Source: JBBDLF01 sp040879025 (GTDB lineage: Bacteria; Pseudomonadota; Gammaproteobacteria; Pseudomonadales; Pseudohongiellaceae). From it: a stretch of 64,000 bases of DNA. Made by a program: the position numbers and the translations under genes. The DNA lies in assembly GCA_040879025.1 (NCBI GenBank), contig JBBDLF010000003.1, positions 130,506-194,505 on the forward strand, read 5' to 3'. The notes beneath the pieces were generated by a model, which was not told where the DNA came from, did not search any database, and saw only the letters and a program-made list of their open reading frames with translations. Positions 52,603 to 61,206 of the stretch are shown here, one piece after another; position 1 is the first letter of the stretch; each line of letters starts with the position of its first letter.

Positions 52603-53784
52603 TCAGCCCCAGGCGCGCTCGAGAATATCCATCACGTCCCTGGCGTCGCGGATTCTGCGGGGATTGCGCTGAACGACACGGTGGGCGCAGGCAAGCTCGG
52701 CAATCTCCGGAAGCTGTGTGCGGTCAATTCCCACCTCCTGCAACGTGGACGGAAGACCAAGTTCGCGCACCAGGGTTCGCACCGCATCCGCAAGCGGCAT
52801 GTCCACCCCGCTCGCCTGCCTCAATCGCGCCTGCCTGTCACCGTTGACCCCGGCGTTATATTCCAGCACCGCCGGCAGCATCACACAGGAAGTATAGCCA
52901 TGGGGTACCTGGCACCTGGCGCCAAGAATATAGCCGATGCCATGACTGGCGCCATGGGAGACCTTGCCAAGGCCGCAGCAGGCCAGCCACACCGCCTGTT
53001 GGTTCAGTGCGAGCGCCTCGGTATTCCCCGGAGCCTGGACGGTATCTGGCAACGAGTGAAACAGCAAGCTGACCGCGTGCAGAAAATGTGCTTCCAGAAA
53101 GGGATGGCAGTCGGCAGAACAAAACCCTTCCACGGCATGATCCAGTGAACGTATTGCGGTTGAAAGCCACAGCCACCGTGGCGTGTACACAGCCAGGGAT
53201 GGATCGTACACCACCATGCGGGGATACAGATCGGGCGCCCGGTAGCCTTCCTTGACGGCCTGGACCGGGTCGGTCACGCCGGCATTGTTACTGTGCTCGG
53301 CCCCGGAAAGAGTCGTGGGCACCGCGATCTGTCTCACTGTGGAGGGTTTGTAGTGTTCGTACCGGCCTGCCCGCTTACCACCGCTACCGTCGGTGAACCG
53401 GGCATACGCCAACAGAGCAGACTCTGACCTGATGTCCTGGGACAATGCCAGTTGCACGACCTTGGCGGCGTCTACTACGGACCCGCCACCGACAGAAACC
53501 AGCAGATCAGCCTGGGCGTCCCTCGCCTCGGCGATGGCCCTGAGCACATCCGGCCGCGGAGTGTGTGCCGCCACGGGAGAACCCTGCGCCGCGAAACGGT
53601 CTCCCAGCGCGGCTGTTATTTTCAAGATGCAGTCAGTACCGGCGCTGAGTGAGTTGGACGCGAGGACAAACACACGCCGGCTGCCGAAGCGTTCAGCGGC
53701 GGCCGCAACGAACTCCGCTGCGGGCTGTCCGACCACGACAGACTCCAGCGAGGAGTAATCAAAGCGAAGAGTTCTTTCCTGCAT
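52603..53784 (-). CDS. iron-containing alcohol dehydrogenase family protein (maleylacetate-reductase-like)
   Basis: 393 residues. NAD-binding half: ADLLVSVGGGSVVDAAKVVQ near 92-111 (GGGSxxD motif) and AVPTTLSGAEHSNNAGVTDP near 153. Metal half: STAIRSLDHAVEGFCSADCH near 208-227 with the Asp/His ligands and KVSHGASHGIGYILGARCQV near 274 with QVPHGYTSC, giving the second and third His. This is the type III dehydrogenase fold; VPTTLSGAE and the overall length resemble maleylacetate reductases, which act late in aromatic degradation. The substrate is uncertain. It is divergent from the IorAB-type genes. Confidence 0.88.
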   Translation of the reverse strand: MQERTLRFDYSSLESVVVGQPAAEFVAAAAERFGSRRVFVLASNSLSAGTDCILKITAALGDRFAAQGSPVAAHTPRPDVLRAIAEARDAQADLLVSVGGGSVVDAAKVVQLALSQDIRSESALLAYARFTDGSGGKRAGRYEHYKPSTVRQIAVPTTLSGAEHSNNAGVTDPVQAVKEGYRAPDLYPRMVVYDPSLAVYTPRWLWLSTAIRSLDHAVEGFCSADCHPFLEAHFLHAVSLLFHSLPDTVQAPGNTEALALNQQAVWLACCGLGKVSHGASHGIGYILGARCQVPHGYTSCVMLPAVLEYNAGVNGDRQARLRQASGVDMPLADAVRTLVRELGLPSTLQEVGIDRTQLPEIAELACAHRVVQRNPRRIRDARDVMDILERAWG

Positions 53785-53946
53785 GGTTAAGGAACCTCAG
53801 GGCGGCGTGTCATTTAAGATCGTATGTTCAGTTATCGATTTAAACCCGGCGCCAGTGTCCTGTCCAGGTAATCGCAACGGTTCGATTGAAGGTCGTTGAA
53901 AACTGCTATATGCTGCCCGGAGTCACATCAATTCAGGGGGAATATC

Positions 53947-54414
53947 ATGGCGGCTTTCTGGTTAAACGGTGAACAGCAGGAACTTGATATCGAGCCTGAA
54001 ATGCCGTTGTTATGGGCGTTGCGTGACGAGCTTGGTCTGACCGGTACAAAATTCGGTTGCGGCATCGCCGCTTGCGGGGCTTGCACAGTTCACGTCAACG
54101 GCGCGGCTGTACGCAGCTGCGTTACTCCCGTCAGTGCTGTCGAGGGCATGCAAGTTACGACAATCGAAGGCCTGACGCAGGCCGTCGGCACAGTTGAACC
54201 AGGCGCACTGACCGATGTGCAGCGTGCCTGGATTGATCAACAGGTGCCCCAGTGCGGGTATTGCCAGTCCGGACTGATCATGGCGGTCTCCGCGTTGCTG
54301 ACGGAAAATCCGTCGCCCAGCGACGAGGATATCGACCGCACAGTCACCAATGTCTGTCGTTGCGGGTCCTACCCCCGTGTCCGCAAAGCCATTCGTTCTC
54401 TTGCCAGCGCCTGA
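53947..54414 (+). CDS. 2Fe-2S subunit of an isoquinoline-1-oxidoreductase-type molybdenum enzyme
   Basis: 155 residues from the ATG at 53947 (an earlier ATG adds 17 residues of no family character). The first cluster is bound by KFGCGIAACGACTVHVNG (near 35-52), with a fourth Cys in RSCVTPVS; the second by PQCGYCQSGLIMAVSALL (near 100) and VCRCGSYPRVRKAI (near 136). IorA-type subunits pass electrons from the Mo site of IorB. It precedes the Mo subunit gene by 14 bases; together they form a two-gene unit lacking an FAD subunit. Confidence 0.92.
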   Translation: MAAFWLNGEQQELDIEPEMPLLWALRDELGLTGTKFGCGIAACGACTVHVNGAAVRSCVTPVSAVEGMQVTTIEGLTQAVGTVEPGALTDVQRAWIDQQVPQCGYCQSGLIMAVSALLTENPSPSDEDIDRTVTNVCRCGSYPRVRKAIRSLASA

Positions 54415-54428
54415 AGGAGCCCACACCA

Positions 54429-56639
54429 ATGATGCTTACGCGACGCCGATTACTTCTTAGCACAGCGGTTGTTGGCGGCGGTGTGCTGCTGGGCTACGCC
54501 GCCACCCGGCCCAGCAGGCACCGCCGGGCCAACGACAGTCTGGCCGCCGCCGGACAACACTATGTCACCTCATGGTTGCGAATCGACCCTGACAACCGGG
54601 TGAGCGTCTATATCCCTCACGCGGAAATGGGTCAGGGCGTACACACTGCGCTGGCCATGATGGCCGCCGATGAACTGGACGCGGACTGGGAACTGGTGAA
54701 CGTGGAGCAGGCGCCGGCGACCGATCTGTTTGCCAACGGGGAACTGGTTAAAGGCTTTGCAACCGAGTTCGGACTGCCGGGATTTCTCCAGGGTCTGGTC
54801 AACGTTTCCGCCTTCAAAGTGGCGGAAGTCGCCAACCTGCAAATTACCGGCGGCAGTTCCTCTGTCCGTTTTACCGGTGAACACGGCATGAGAACGGCCG
54901 GCGCGGCGGCCAGGGAAATGCTGCTTCAATGTGCCGCGGCGCGGTGGGATGTACCCGACAGTGAATGTTATACGAGCTTGAGCCACGTGCATCATGACGC
55001 CAGCGGCCGTTCTGCGGCCTACGGTGATCTGGCCGCGGATGCCGCATTGCTCGAGCCACCGGCAAGCCCCGTACTGAAACAGCCTTCACAATTTACCTTG
55101 ATGGGAAAACCCATTTCCCGCCGCGATATTCCCGCGAAAGTTGACGGCACGGCTCCCTACGGTCTGGATGCGCACCTGCCGGGCATGCTGTACGCCGCGG
55201 TAACCACCGCGCCGGTTTTCGGCAGCCGTGTGGTTTCCGTTGACGCTGCAGACGCATTGCAGCGGCGCGGGGTGCATCGCATTGTGCAACTGGAGGACGC
55301 GGTAGCCGTGGTCGCCGACAACTACTGGCGCGCCAGTGAGGCACTGAAGCGAATTCAGGTGGTGTTTGAACAAACGGACAATGACAATGTGTCAAGCGAG
55401 TCCATTTTTGCGCAGTACGACAGGGATCTCGATTCCGGAAGCAGTAAGGAAGATGTTGAAGCCGGCGATACGCAGGCTGCGATGGCGGCGGCGGTTGATA
55501 TCATAGAGGCCGACTACCGCGTACCGTTTCTGGCTCACGCCGCGATGGAACCGATGAATTGTACGGTACACTTCCACGACGGCAAGGCCGAAGTATGGAC
55601 CGGCACCCAGGATTTTCTCGGCACCCGTGGCAGGGTCGCCTCCCTGGGTGATCTCAATGAGGAAGACGTCACCGTCCACTTCTGCTACGTCGGTGGCGGC
55701 TTCGGACGGCGCCTGCCCAACACCACCAACACCATCGACCAGGCCACACTGATAGCCAAAGAGTTTGATGTGCCGGTTAAAACTGTCTGGAGCCGGGAAG
55801 ACGATATGCAACACGATTACTATCGTCCTGCGGTAACCAGTCGATTCCGCGCCGGTTTTGACGGTGCCGGCCATGTCACCGCGTGGGAGAACCGGTACAT
55901 AGGGCAGAACACGCCACCGGAGGCTGCGCACATCCCTTACGCTATTCCGAACCAGTCAATCCGGTATGTTGATAGCGATACTCATATACCTTTCGGCGCC
56001 TGGCGCAGTGTTGCCCATTCACAGCATACTTTTTTTCTGGAGTCGTTCGTTGACGAACTGGCTCACCGGGCGGGCATGAATCCATTTCAGTATCGAATGG
56101 AACTGCTGGCTGAAAAACCGCGCTACCGCAAAGTTCTGGAAGTGGCTGCGGACGCCGCAGGGTGGGGGCGCAACGTAGCCGAAGGTCGTGCCATGGGCAT
56201 TGCCCTGCAGCAGAGTTTCGGCAGTATTGTCGCCCAGATCGCCGAGGTTTCCGTGGCCAGTAACGGCAGCCTGCGCGTACACAAGGTCACCTGCGCCATC
56301 GACTGCGGTCGCGCCATTAATCCTGACACTGTCGCCTCACAAGTGGAAAGCGGCATTATTTTCGGTCTCACCGCCGCGCTGTACGGCGAAATCACAATAG
56401 CAGACGGCCGCGTACAACAGGGCAATTTCCCTGACTACGAAATGGTACGCTTGTCCGATTCCCCGGAAATAGATGTACATATCGTGGAGTCGGGCGAGAC
56501 GCTGGGCGGGCTGGGTGAACCGGCCACCCCTCCTGTTGCAGCCGCTGTTGGCAACGCCGCCTATATACTTACCGGCCGCCGCATACGGGAACTCCCGTTC
56601 AAGAATTATGACTTTACTCTGCCCGATATACTTGCGTGA
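54429..56639 (+). CDS. molybdopterin-binding subunit of an isoquinoline-1-oxidoreductase-type enzyme (IorB-like)
   Basis: 736 residues from the ATG at 54429 (GGAG 9 bases upstream; the next codon is also ATG). TRRRLLLSTAVVGGGVLLGY at residues 4-23 is a Tat signal or anchor, so the enzyme is probably periplasmic, unlike the other Mo operon. Mo-cofactor segments: YIPHAEMGQGVHTALAMMAA near 62-81, CYVGGGFGRRLPNTTNTIDQ near 419, and GGLGEPATPPVAAAVGNAAY near 694-713, where Glu in GLGE is the catalytic base. Substrates of the family are N-heterocycles or aldehydes, with cytochrome c-type electron acceptors; here unknown. It follows the 2Fe-2S gene. Confidence 0.9.
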   Translation: MMLTRRRLLLSTAVVGGGVLLGYAATRPSRHRRANDSLAAAGQHYVTSWLRIDPDNRVSVYIPHAEMGQGVHTALAMMAADELDADWELVNVEQAPATDLFANGELVKGFATEFGLPGFLQGLVNVSAFKVAEVANLQITGGSSSVRFTGEHGMRTAGAAAREMLLQCAAARWDVPDSECYTSLSHVHHDASGRSAAYGDLAADAALLEPPASPVLKQPSQFTLMGKPISRRDIPAKVDGTAPYGLDAHLPGMLYAAVTTAPVFGSRVVSVDAADALQRRGVHRIVQLEDAVAVVADNYWRASEALKRIQVVFEQTDNDNVSSESIFAQYDRDLDSGSSKEDVEAGDTQAAMAAAVDIIEADYRVPFLAHAAMEPMNCTVHFHDGKAEVWTGTQDFLGTRGRVASLGDLNEEDVTVHFCYVGGGFGRRLPNTTNTIDQATLIAKEFDVPVKTVWSREDDMQHDYYRPAVTSRFRAGFDGAGHVTAWENRYIGQNTPPEAAHIPYAIPNQSIRYVDSDTHIPFGAWRSVAHSQHTFFLESFVDELAHRAGMNPFQYRMELLAEKPRYRKVLEVAADAAGWGRNVAEGRAMGIALQQSFGSIVAQIAEVSVASNGSLRVHKVTCAIDCGRAINPDTVASQVESGIIFGLTAALYGEITIADGRVQQGNFPDYEMVRLSDSPEIDVHIVESGETLGGLGEPATPPVAAAVGNAAYILTGRRIRELPFKNYDFTLPDILA

Positions 56640-56838
56640 GCCGAGGAAGCTTGTGATAGTTCATGGTTAATCCGGAGTCTTTGAACGTTTGATTGCCAGA
56701 CCCGGGCACAAAACCAGTGTTCGCAATGCCGTCATGTTCTGTACCCGATGCCGTGGATCCCATAACAATGGCGCCGCCGCTGAGCACGGCGGAAACCTTC
56801 AGCCCTGACAGTCCCGTGCTACACTTGTCCGCTCTGGA

Positions 56839-57429
56839 ATGGATGCGATGTGGGACATGGGAACACTGATAACAGGGCTTATTCTTTTTCTGGGCATCCA
56901 TCTGCTAAGGGAAACCGGAATGCGCGAATCAATGGTTCGCGAGCTTGGCACCGGACCTTACAGGCTGATTTTTTCCGTGGTGGCGGTCACCGGCCTGGTG
57001 CTGGTGTTCTGGGGCAGAACCCTGATTCCGTTCATCCAGGTGTATACCCCCCTTTATCAGTTTCGCTATCTCGGTAATATATTGATGTTGCCGGCAGTGA
57101 TTCTGGTGGTCGCCGGTAGTCTGCCGCAATCCTGGATACGTCGCTCGGTCGTACACCCGATGCTGACAGGAATCATCCTCTGGGGCGGGGCTCATCTGTG
57201 GACTAACGGCGACCTCGCCTCGCTGCTTCTGTTCGGAGCCTTCACACTTTGGGCGCTTGCGAAGATGACTTCATTGGGTTTCGCGGATCGAAAAACGGCA
57301 AAAAGGCCTTGGTTTTTCTGGGATCTGGCGGCCCTCGTGGTAGGCTGTCTTCTTTATTTCTTCCTGGTTACCTATCATGGAGATCTGTTTGGTGTCGGCG
57401 TGGTAGTTTGCCTCACCATGGCGTGCTGA
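56839..57429 (+). CDS. NnrU family integral membrane protein
   Basis: 196 residues with about six hydrophobic helices: LITGLILFLGIHLLRE near 10, RLIFSVVAVTGLVLVFWGR near 42, NILMLPAVILVVAGSL near 80, HPMLTGIILWGGAHLWTNGD near 106-125, ASLLLFGAFTLWALAKM near 127 and DLAALVVGCLLYFFLVTYHG near 161-180. The GGAHLxxNGD and HPMLTG signatures are those of the NnrU family, near-homologues of isoprenoid methyltransferase-like proteins, associated with nitrite/nitric oxide reduction in some bacteria. No denitrification gene is nearby. An internal ATG at 56857 is an alternative start. Confidence 0.87.
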   Translation: MDAMWDMGTLITGLILFLGIHLLRETGMRESMVRELGTGPYRLIFSVVAVTGLVLVFWGRTLIPFIQVYTPLYQFRYLGNILMLPAVILVVAGSLPQSWIRRSVVHPMLTGIILWGGAHLWTNGDLASLLLFGAFTLWALAKMTSLGFADRKTAKRPWFFWDLAALVVGCLLYFFLVTYHGDLFGVGVVVCLTMAC

Positions 57430-57475
57430 CGGATGACAGGATGACTTTACGTCAAATGACTGACAGGGTGTTGAA

Positions 57476-57898
57476 ATGGCAGTGAAGACTTTGGCTCTGT
57501 TTCTGGTGACATACTTGTTATTGCATCCCGCCGGCGATTCTGTATTCGCGCAACAGAGCGACCCTGAGGACTGGAGCGGAATCTGGGAGGCAGAAGGTAC
57601 GCTTTTCCGGATCTCGGTCAGTGTCACTGATGACGTGCTTACCGTGGGAGAAGTGGAGTCGCTGGGGTTTCTCTGGAGCGCCGAACCAGGCCGCATCGAG
57701 GGCGATCAGATGACCTTGCAGGTACAGACCCAGGGAGTCACCGCGGAGTTACTGGCGGAATTGACGGCGGAAGGCACGGCGGTCGTCAAGGCGCTCTCCT
57801 GTGTGCCCGACTATATGGTTGCTTGCGCGCTGGCCAAAGACCGGCAGGCCATCTTTGTACGTATCGAGCCGGAGCAGCCTGACGCCAGCGGGCTTTAA
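57476..57898 (+). CDS. small secreted protein, unknown function
   Basis: 140 residues. A signal peptide (LALFLVTYLLLHPAGDSVFA, cut near residue 25) precedes a beta-rich domain beginning DWSGIWEAEGTLFRISVSVT near 33-52. Two Cys (SCVPDYMVACALA near 111-123) may form a disulfide. The opening W-x-G-x-W resembles lipocalin-like proteins, but I recognise no family. It lies about 45 bases after the NnrU-like gene in the same direction and could be in its transcription unit. Confidence 0.65.
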   Translation: MAVKTLALFLVTYLLLHPAGDSVFAQQSDPEDWSGIWEAEGTLFRISVSVTDDVLTVGEVESLGFLWSAEPGRIEGDQMTLQVQTQGVTAELLAELTAEGTAVVKALSCVPDYMVACALAKDRQAIFVRIEPEQPDASGL

Positions 57899-57969
57899 CC
57901 CGGTGCCGAAGCCGTCCAGCAGGCTGGTGAAACCGCGGCTCCACTAATGGCGCTTTCCACGGAGTTCTG

Positions 57970-58560
57970 CTAAGCGTCCAGTTCCGCCATTGAACTGATG
58001 GATTTGCTGAGAATTCCGTAATCCACTGCTTCCTCCACGGTCATCCAGAAATCCCTGTCGGTATCCCTGCTGACCCGTTCCAGTGGCTGGCCGGTCTCGT
58101 CGGCTATCAACTGATTAATTCTGGCGCGCATCTTGATTATTTGTTCCGCCTGAATCTTGATGTCACTGGCCACACCGCGTGAACCTCCCAGCGGCTGATG
58201 GATAAGAAACCGGGTGTTGGGCAAAGCAAACCGGTTCTCGCGGGTCGCGGCCAGAAAGACGGTTGTAGCCGCGCTGGCAACCCAGCCGGTTCCGACCACC
58301 CGAACCACCGGCTTGATAAATTTGATCATATCGTAAATCACGTCGCCTGATTCAACATGACCGCCCGGGGAGCTGAGGTACAGGGTAATAGGCTCATCAC
58401 CATCGGCGGCCAGCGCCAGCAATTTCTCAGTGACACTGCGCGCCACCTTGTCGTTGATTTCGCCAAATACGGTCAGCGAACGGGACTTGAAGAGTTTTTC
58501 ATCCAGGAAGCTGGAGTTTTTTCCTTCCCTGGGGTTCTCTTCCGGTGGCCTTGTAGGCAT
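57970..58560 (-). CDS. ClpP-family serine protease (paralogue)
   Basis: 196 residues. ClpP fold with the catalytic triad visible: Ser in GWVASAATTVFLAA (near 96), His in RFLIHQPLGG (near 120) and Asp in RDTDRDFW (near 169). TLYLSSPGGHVESGDVIYDM near 58-77 is the oxyanion/handle region. Canonical ClpP normally has GQAASMGA around the Ser; here this differs. The gene is not beside clpX or trigger factor, so it is likely a second, specialised Clp peptidase whose ATPase partner is encoded elsewhere. Cytoplasmic. Confidence 0.87.
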   Translation of the reverse strand: MPTRPPEENPREGKNSSFLDEKLFKSRSLTVFGEINDKVARSVTEKLLALAADGDEPITLYLSSPGGHVESGDVIYDMIKFIKPVVRVVGTGWVASAATTVFLAATRENRFALPNTRFLIHQPLGGSRGVASDIKIQAEQIIKMRARINQLIADETGQPLERVSRDTDRDFWMTVEEAVDYGILSKSISSMAELDA

Positions 58561-58656
58561 TGCTTTACTCCAACAGAATCAAGATTCGTCAATTTCAGAA
58601 TGAGAAAGTGAGTGCCGGCCTTGCTGACTGGTCCCCTGATACCCAGGGAAGGGTCG

Positions 58657-59037
58657 CTAGGCGCAAGACTCCTGATTGGTTCGCAGGAAGGCGATGATTT
58701 TCCATAAATCGGCTTCCCCTTCGGGAAAATTATCCCCAAAACCCACCATACGAGTGTTAGGAATTCCCGCGATCACCGTGTTGAAGATATCCTGGTCGCC
58801 ATCTCCATGTTTCCACTCGCAATCGAACAGGTAGAGGGCGTCTGTATTGTCACGCTCAAAGCTGTGACAATAACCGGCGCAGGTTCCAACAAACAAGGCT
58901 TCACCGCGGTCAACGGCGGCAGGGTCGGCCATATAGGTTTCCACGATCGATGGTGCGGGCGGCTCATTTTCGCCGCAAGCAACCAGTGCGGACATCAGCA
59001 GGCCCGCGCACAGGCCTGCCCTCATCGAAGATCTCAT
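58657..59037 (-). CDS. c-type cytochrome with CXXXCH haem site, PQQ-dehydrogenase partner
   Basis: 126 residues. A lipoprotein-like signal (AGLLMSALVACGENE, Cys near 21) precedes VDRGEALFVGTCAGYCHSFE near 42-61. The haem site reads C-A-G-Y-C-H, with three rather than two residues between the cysteines. A likely axial Met lies in PNTRMVGFGDNF near 93, and two further Cys (DCEWKHG; ESCA) may form a disulfide. It starts two bases after the stop of the PQQ dehydrogenase gene, so it is probably that enzyme's periplasmic electron acceptor. Confidence 0.85.
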   Translation of the reverse strand: MRSSMRAGLCAGLLMSALVACGENEPPAPSIVETYMADPAAVDRGEALFVGTCAGYCHSFERDNTDALYLFDCEWKHGDGDQDIFNTVIAGIPNTRMVGFGDNFPEGEADLWKIIAFLRTNQESCA

Positions 59038-59039
59038 GC

Positions 59040-60869
59040 TCAGTATTGCCCTTCCCTCAGTCTGAATACAAACAGCTGCCCGCCCTGGGGCACCGCGGAG
59101 GTACGTGAACGATCACCCGCGCCTACGGCAAGATAGGTTTCACCGTTTTGCTGGTAGACGATCGGCTGGCTGCGAATGCCACCGCCCGCATTGAAAGTCC
59201 ACAACTCTTCACCGGTTTCGGCATCGAGTCCAAAAATCTTGCCCTTCTGGTTACCGCTTATGACCACACCGCCCTGTGTGCTGACGACGCCCGCTTTCAG
59301 AGGGTCCTCATCCATATAGCGCCACCTGATCTCGCCGGTATTGATGTCGATCGCCGACAAATGACCGTAGTCGGTATCAGCGCTTGCATCGGTATCGATG
59401 CCGCCGCCTCCGGTGAAACTTTGTCCCTGTACGTACACAGAAATCCCTTTGCGGAATTTCATGCAGTTTTCCACCACAGGGATGAAAGCCAGACCCAGGT
59501 CGGGATTAAGAGCCCCCGCCCAGGCACCGTTCATGCCGCCGCTGAGCCCCGGGCACACCCGGTAGTCGGGATTGGTCTGGGGGAAAGCTTCAGGATTTGG
59601 AACGGGTCTTCCGTTCTCATCCAGCGTGGCCCAGTTAAGTTGTTCAACATACTGGGTGGCATGGAGATACTCGCCAGTCACCCGGTCCAGCATGTAGAAA
59701 TAGCCGTTGCGGTTGGCCTGCACCAGCGCCTGCCGCTCCTGGCCTTCGAACTGAATATCGGCGAGGAAAATAGTGGTGTTGCCATCATAGTCCCAGACAT
59801 CATGGGGCGTGAACTGGAAATGCCATTTCAGTTCGCCGGTATCGGCATCCACCGCCAGCAGGCTGTCTGAATAGAGGTTGTCGCCCGCCCTGTCATCACC
59901 ATTCCAATCCGGCGCCGGATTGCCGGTGGTCCAGAAAACGGTATTGGTAGAGGCATCAAACGCACCTACCGACCAGGTAGGCGCGCCACCGGTCTGCCAG
60001 GAGTCTCCGGCCCAGGTCTCATTACCCGGCTCACCTTCGCCTGGAATGGTATACACGCGCCAGACGCGTTCGCCGGTATTGACGTTGTAGGCATCGAAGA
60101 AGCCGCGCACACCGTATTCGCCGCCACCAACGCCGATAATCGCCATATCTTTCACGATCAACGGCGCTGCGGTGGAACTGAATCCGTGGCTGTATTCTTC
60201 AATTTCGACATCCCAGAGGATCTCGCCGGTAAGACGATCGAGCGCGAGCAGATGCGCGTCCAGGGTTCCCATGATGATACTGTCACCATGGATTGCCGCG
60301 CCCCGGTTTGCGGGCCCGCAACACAGACGCAGATCGTCCGGCTGTGGATGATCGTAACGCCAGAACAGTTCACCTGTTTGTGCGTCCAGCGCCATCAGGT
60401 GATTGTAACTGGTCGCCATATACATGATGCCGTCATAAACGATGGGAGACATCGCGAACTGGCCTTCAGTGCCTGTTGGAAATGACCAGGCCACCTGAAG
60501 GTTTTCAATCGATTCCGGATTAAGCGCCTCCACCGGACTATGGCGGAAATTGCGGTAATCGCCTCCATAATGAAGCCAGCGCTCCGGGTTTGAGGTGCCG
60601 CTTGCCAGTTCTTCAACCGTCACCGGGCCATCGCCGTCTCCAATGGGTCGATCGTTGATCCAGTGGCTGGTGGGTTGTCTGGCCATCAGTTCCGCGTCTA
60701 CTTCAGGCTCGGCTGCCTCGGCATCGGCAACCGCCTGCCCCGGATCGGTGGAGTTGGCCGCGTCCGGCGGCACGGAATCGGTGGTTTGATCGCTACAGGC
60801 GGTAATCAGGCCGCCGAACAGCAGAGGAACTATCAGCCAATAAAGAGTTTTTTTAACGTATTTATGCAT
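59040..60869 (-). CDS. PQQ-dependent alcohol dehydrogenase, lanthanide-type signature
   Basis: 609 residues from the ATG at 60869. A lipoprotein signal (LIVPLLFGGLITACSDQ) anchors it; a linker leads to an eight-bladed propeller starting near ERWLHYGGDYRNFRHSPVEA (97-116). Active-site features: vicinal cysteines in LRLCCGPANRG near 182, the Glu in GGEYGVRGFF near 250, Asn in TTGNPAPDWNG near 314, and the catalytic Asp in PHDVWDYDG near 358. The Asp two residues beyond that catalytic Asp is the signature of lanthanide-dependent XoxF/ExaF/PedH-type enzymes; calcium enzymes have Ala or Ser there. It oxidises primary alcohols or aldehydes in the periplasm and passes electrons to the adjacent cytochrome. 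Substrate is unknown. Confidence 0.92.
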   Translation of the reverse strand: MHKYVKKTLYWLIVPLLFGGLITACSDQTTDSVPPDAANSTDPGQAVADAEAAEPEVDAELMARQPTSHWINDRPIGDGDGPVTVEELASGTSNPERWLHYGGDYRNFRHSPVEALNPESIENLQVAWSFPTGTEGQFAMSPIVYDGIMYMATSYNHLMALDAQTGELFWRYDHPQPDDLRLCCGPANRGAAIHGDSIIMGTLDAHLLALDRLTGEILWDVEIEEYSHGFSSTAAPLIVKDMAIIGVGGGEYGVRGFFDAYNVNTGERVWRVYTIPGEGEPGNETWAGDSWQTGGAPTWSVGAFDASTNTVFWTTGNPAPDWNGDDRAGDNLYSDSLLAVDADTGELKWHFQFTPHDVWDYDGNTTIFLADIQFEGQERQALVQANRNGYFYMLDRVTGEYLHATQYVEQLNWATLDENGRPVPNPEAFPQTNPDYRVCPGLSGGMNGAWAGALNPDLGLAFIPVVENCMKFRKGISVYVQGQSFTGGGGIDTDASADTDYGHLSAIDINTGEIRWRYMDEDPLKAGVVSTQGGVVISGNQKGKIFGLDAETGEELWTFNAGGGIRSQPIVYQQNGETYLAVGAGDRSRTSAVPQGGQLFVFRLREGQY

Positions 60870-61206
60870 GTGTCTGCGCCTCGTGGTGCCCTCTGTTATA
60901 TGGATGGTGAAGGTCTGAGATGGCGAATCGGAGTCGGGCAGAATAGAACACAATCCGGCTGGTAGCAAGATATTTGCCCGTCGTGCGTTTGCCCGGAAGC
61001 AGCCCCGGTGAAGGCTGACAGGAGAGACAGCAGATCCCCGGGAAAAGTACGGAAGATGAGAAGTATCAAAAGAAAAGCGGACCGTTAAGTCCGCAGTTCC
61101 CCCCTGCTAATCAGTGCCATCGAGTATATCGAACACTCGGTCGGCCTGGCAATACAAATCGTCACGCTTTGCACCGGATTTGAGGGCACAGCGATGGCCG
61201 ATCGAT
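60870..61206. other. intergenic region between the MMPL transporter and PQQ dehydrogenase genes
   Basis: No gene is supported. It contains the terminator of the MMPL gene (61068-61094) and presumably the promoter and leader of the PQQ dehydrogenase gene, both on the minus strand. Confidence 0.5.
61068..61094 (-). terminator. Rho-independent terminator of the MMPL transporter gene
   Basis: On the minus strand GCGGAC (61089-61094), loop TTAACG, GTCCGC (61077-61082), then TTTTCTTTT. It lies about 115 bases after the stop at 61207. Confidence 0.75.

Noticed and set aside
52374..52847. Plus-strand frame of about 157 codons before the alcohol dehydrogenase gene
   Set aside because: Rich in Arg/Pro/Ser as antisense frames are and overlaps the certain minus-strand dehydrogenase gene.
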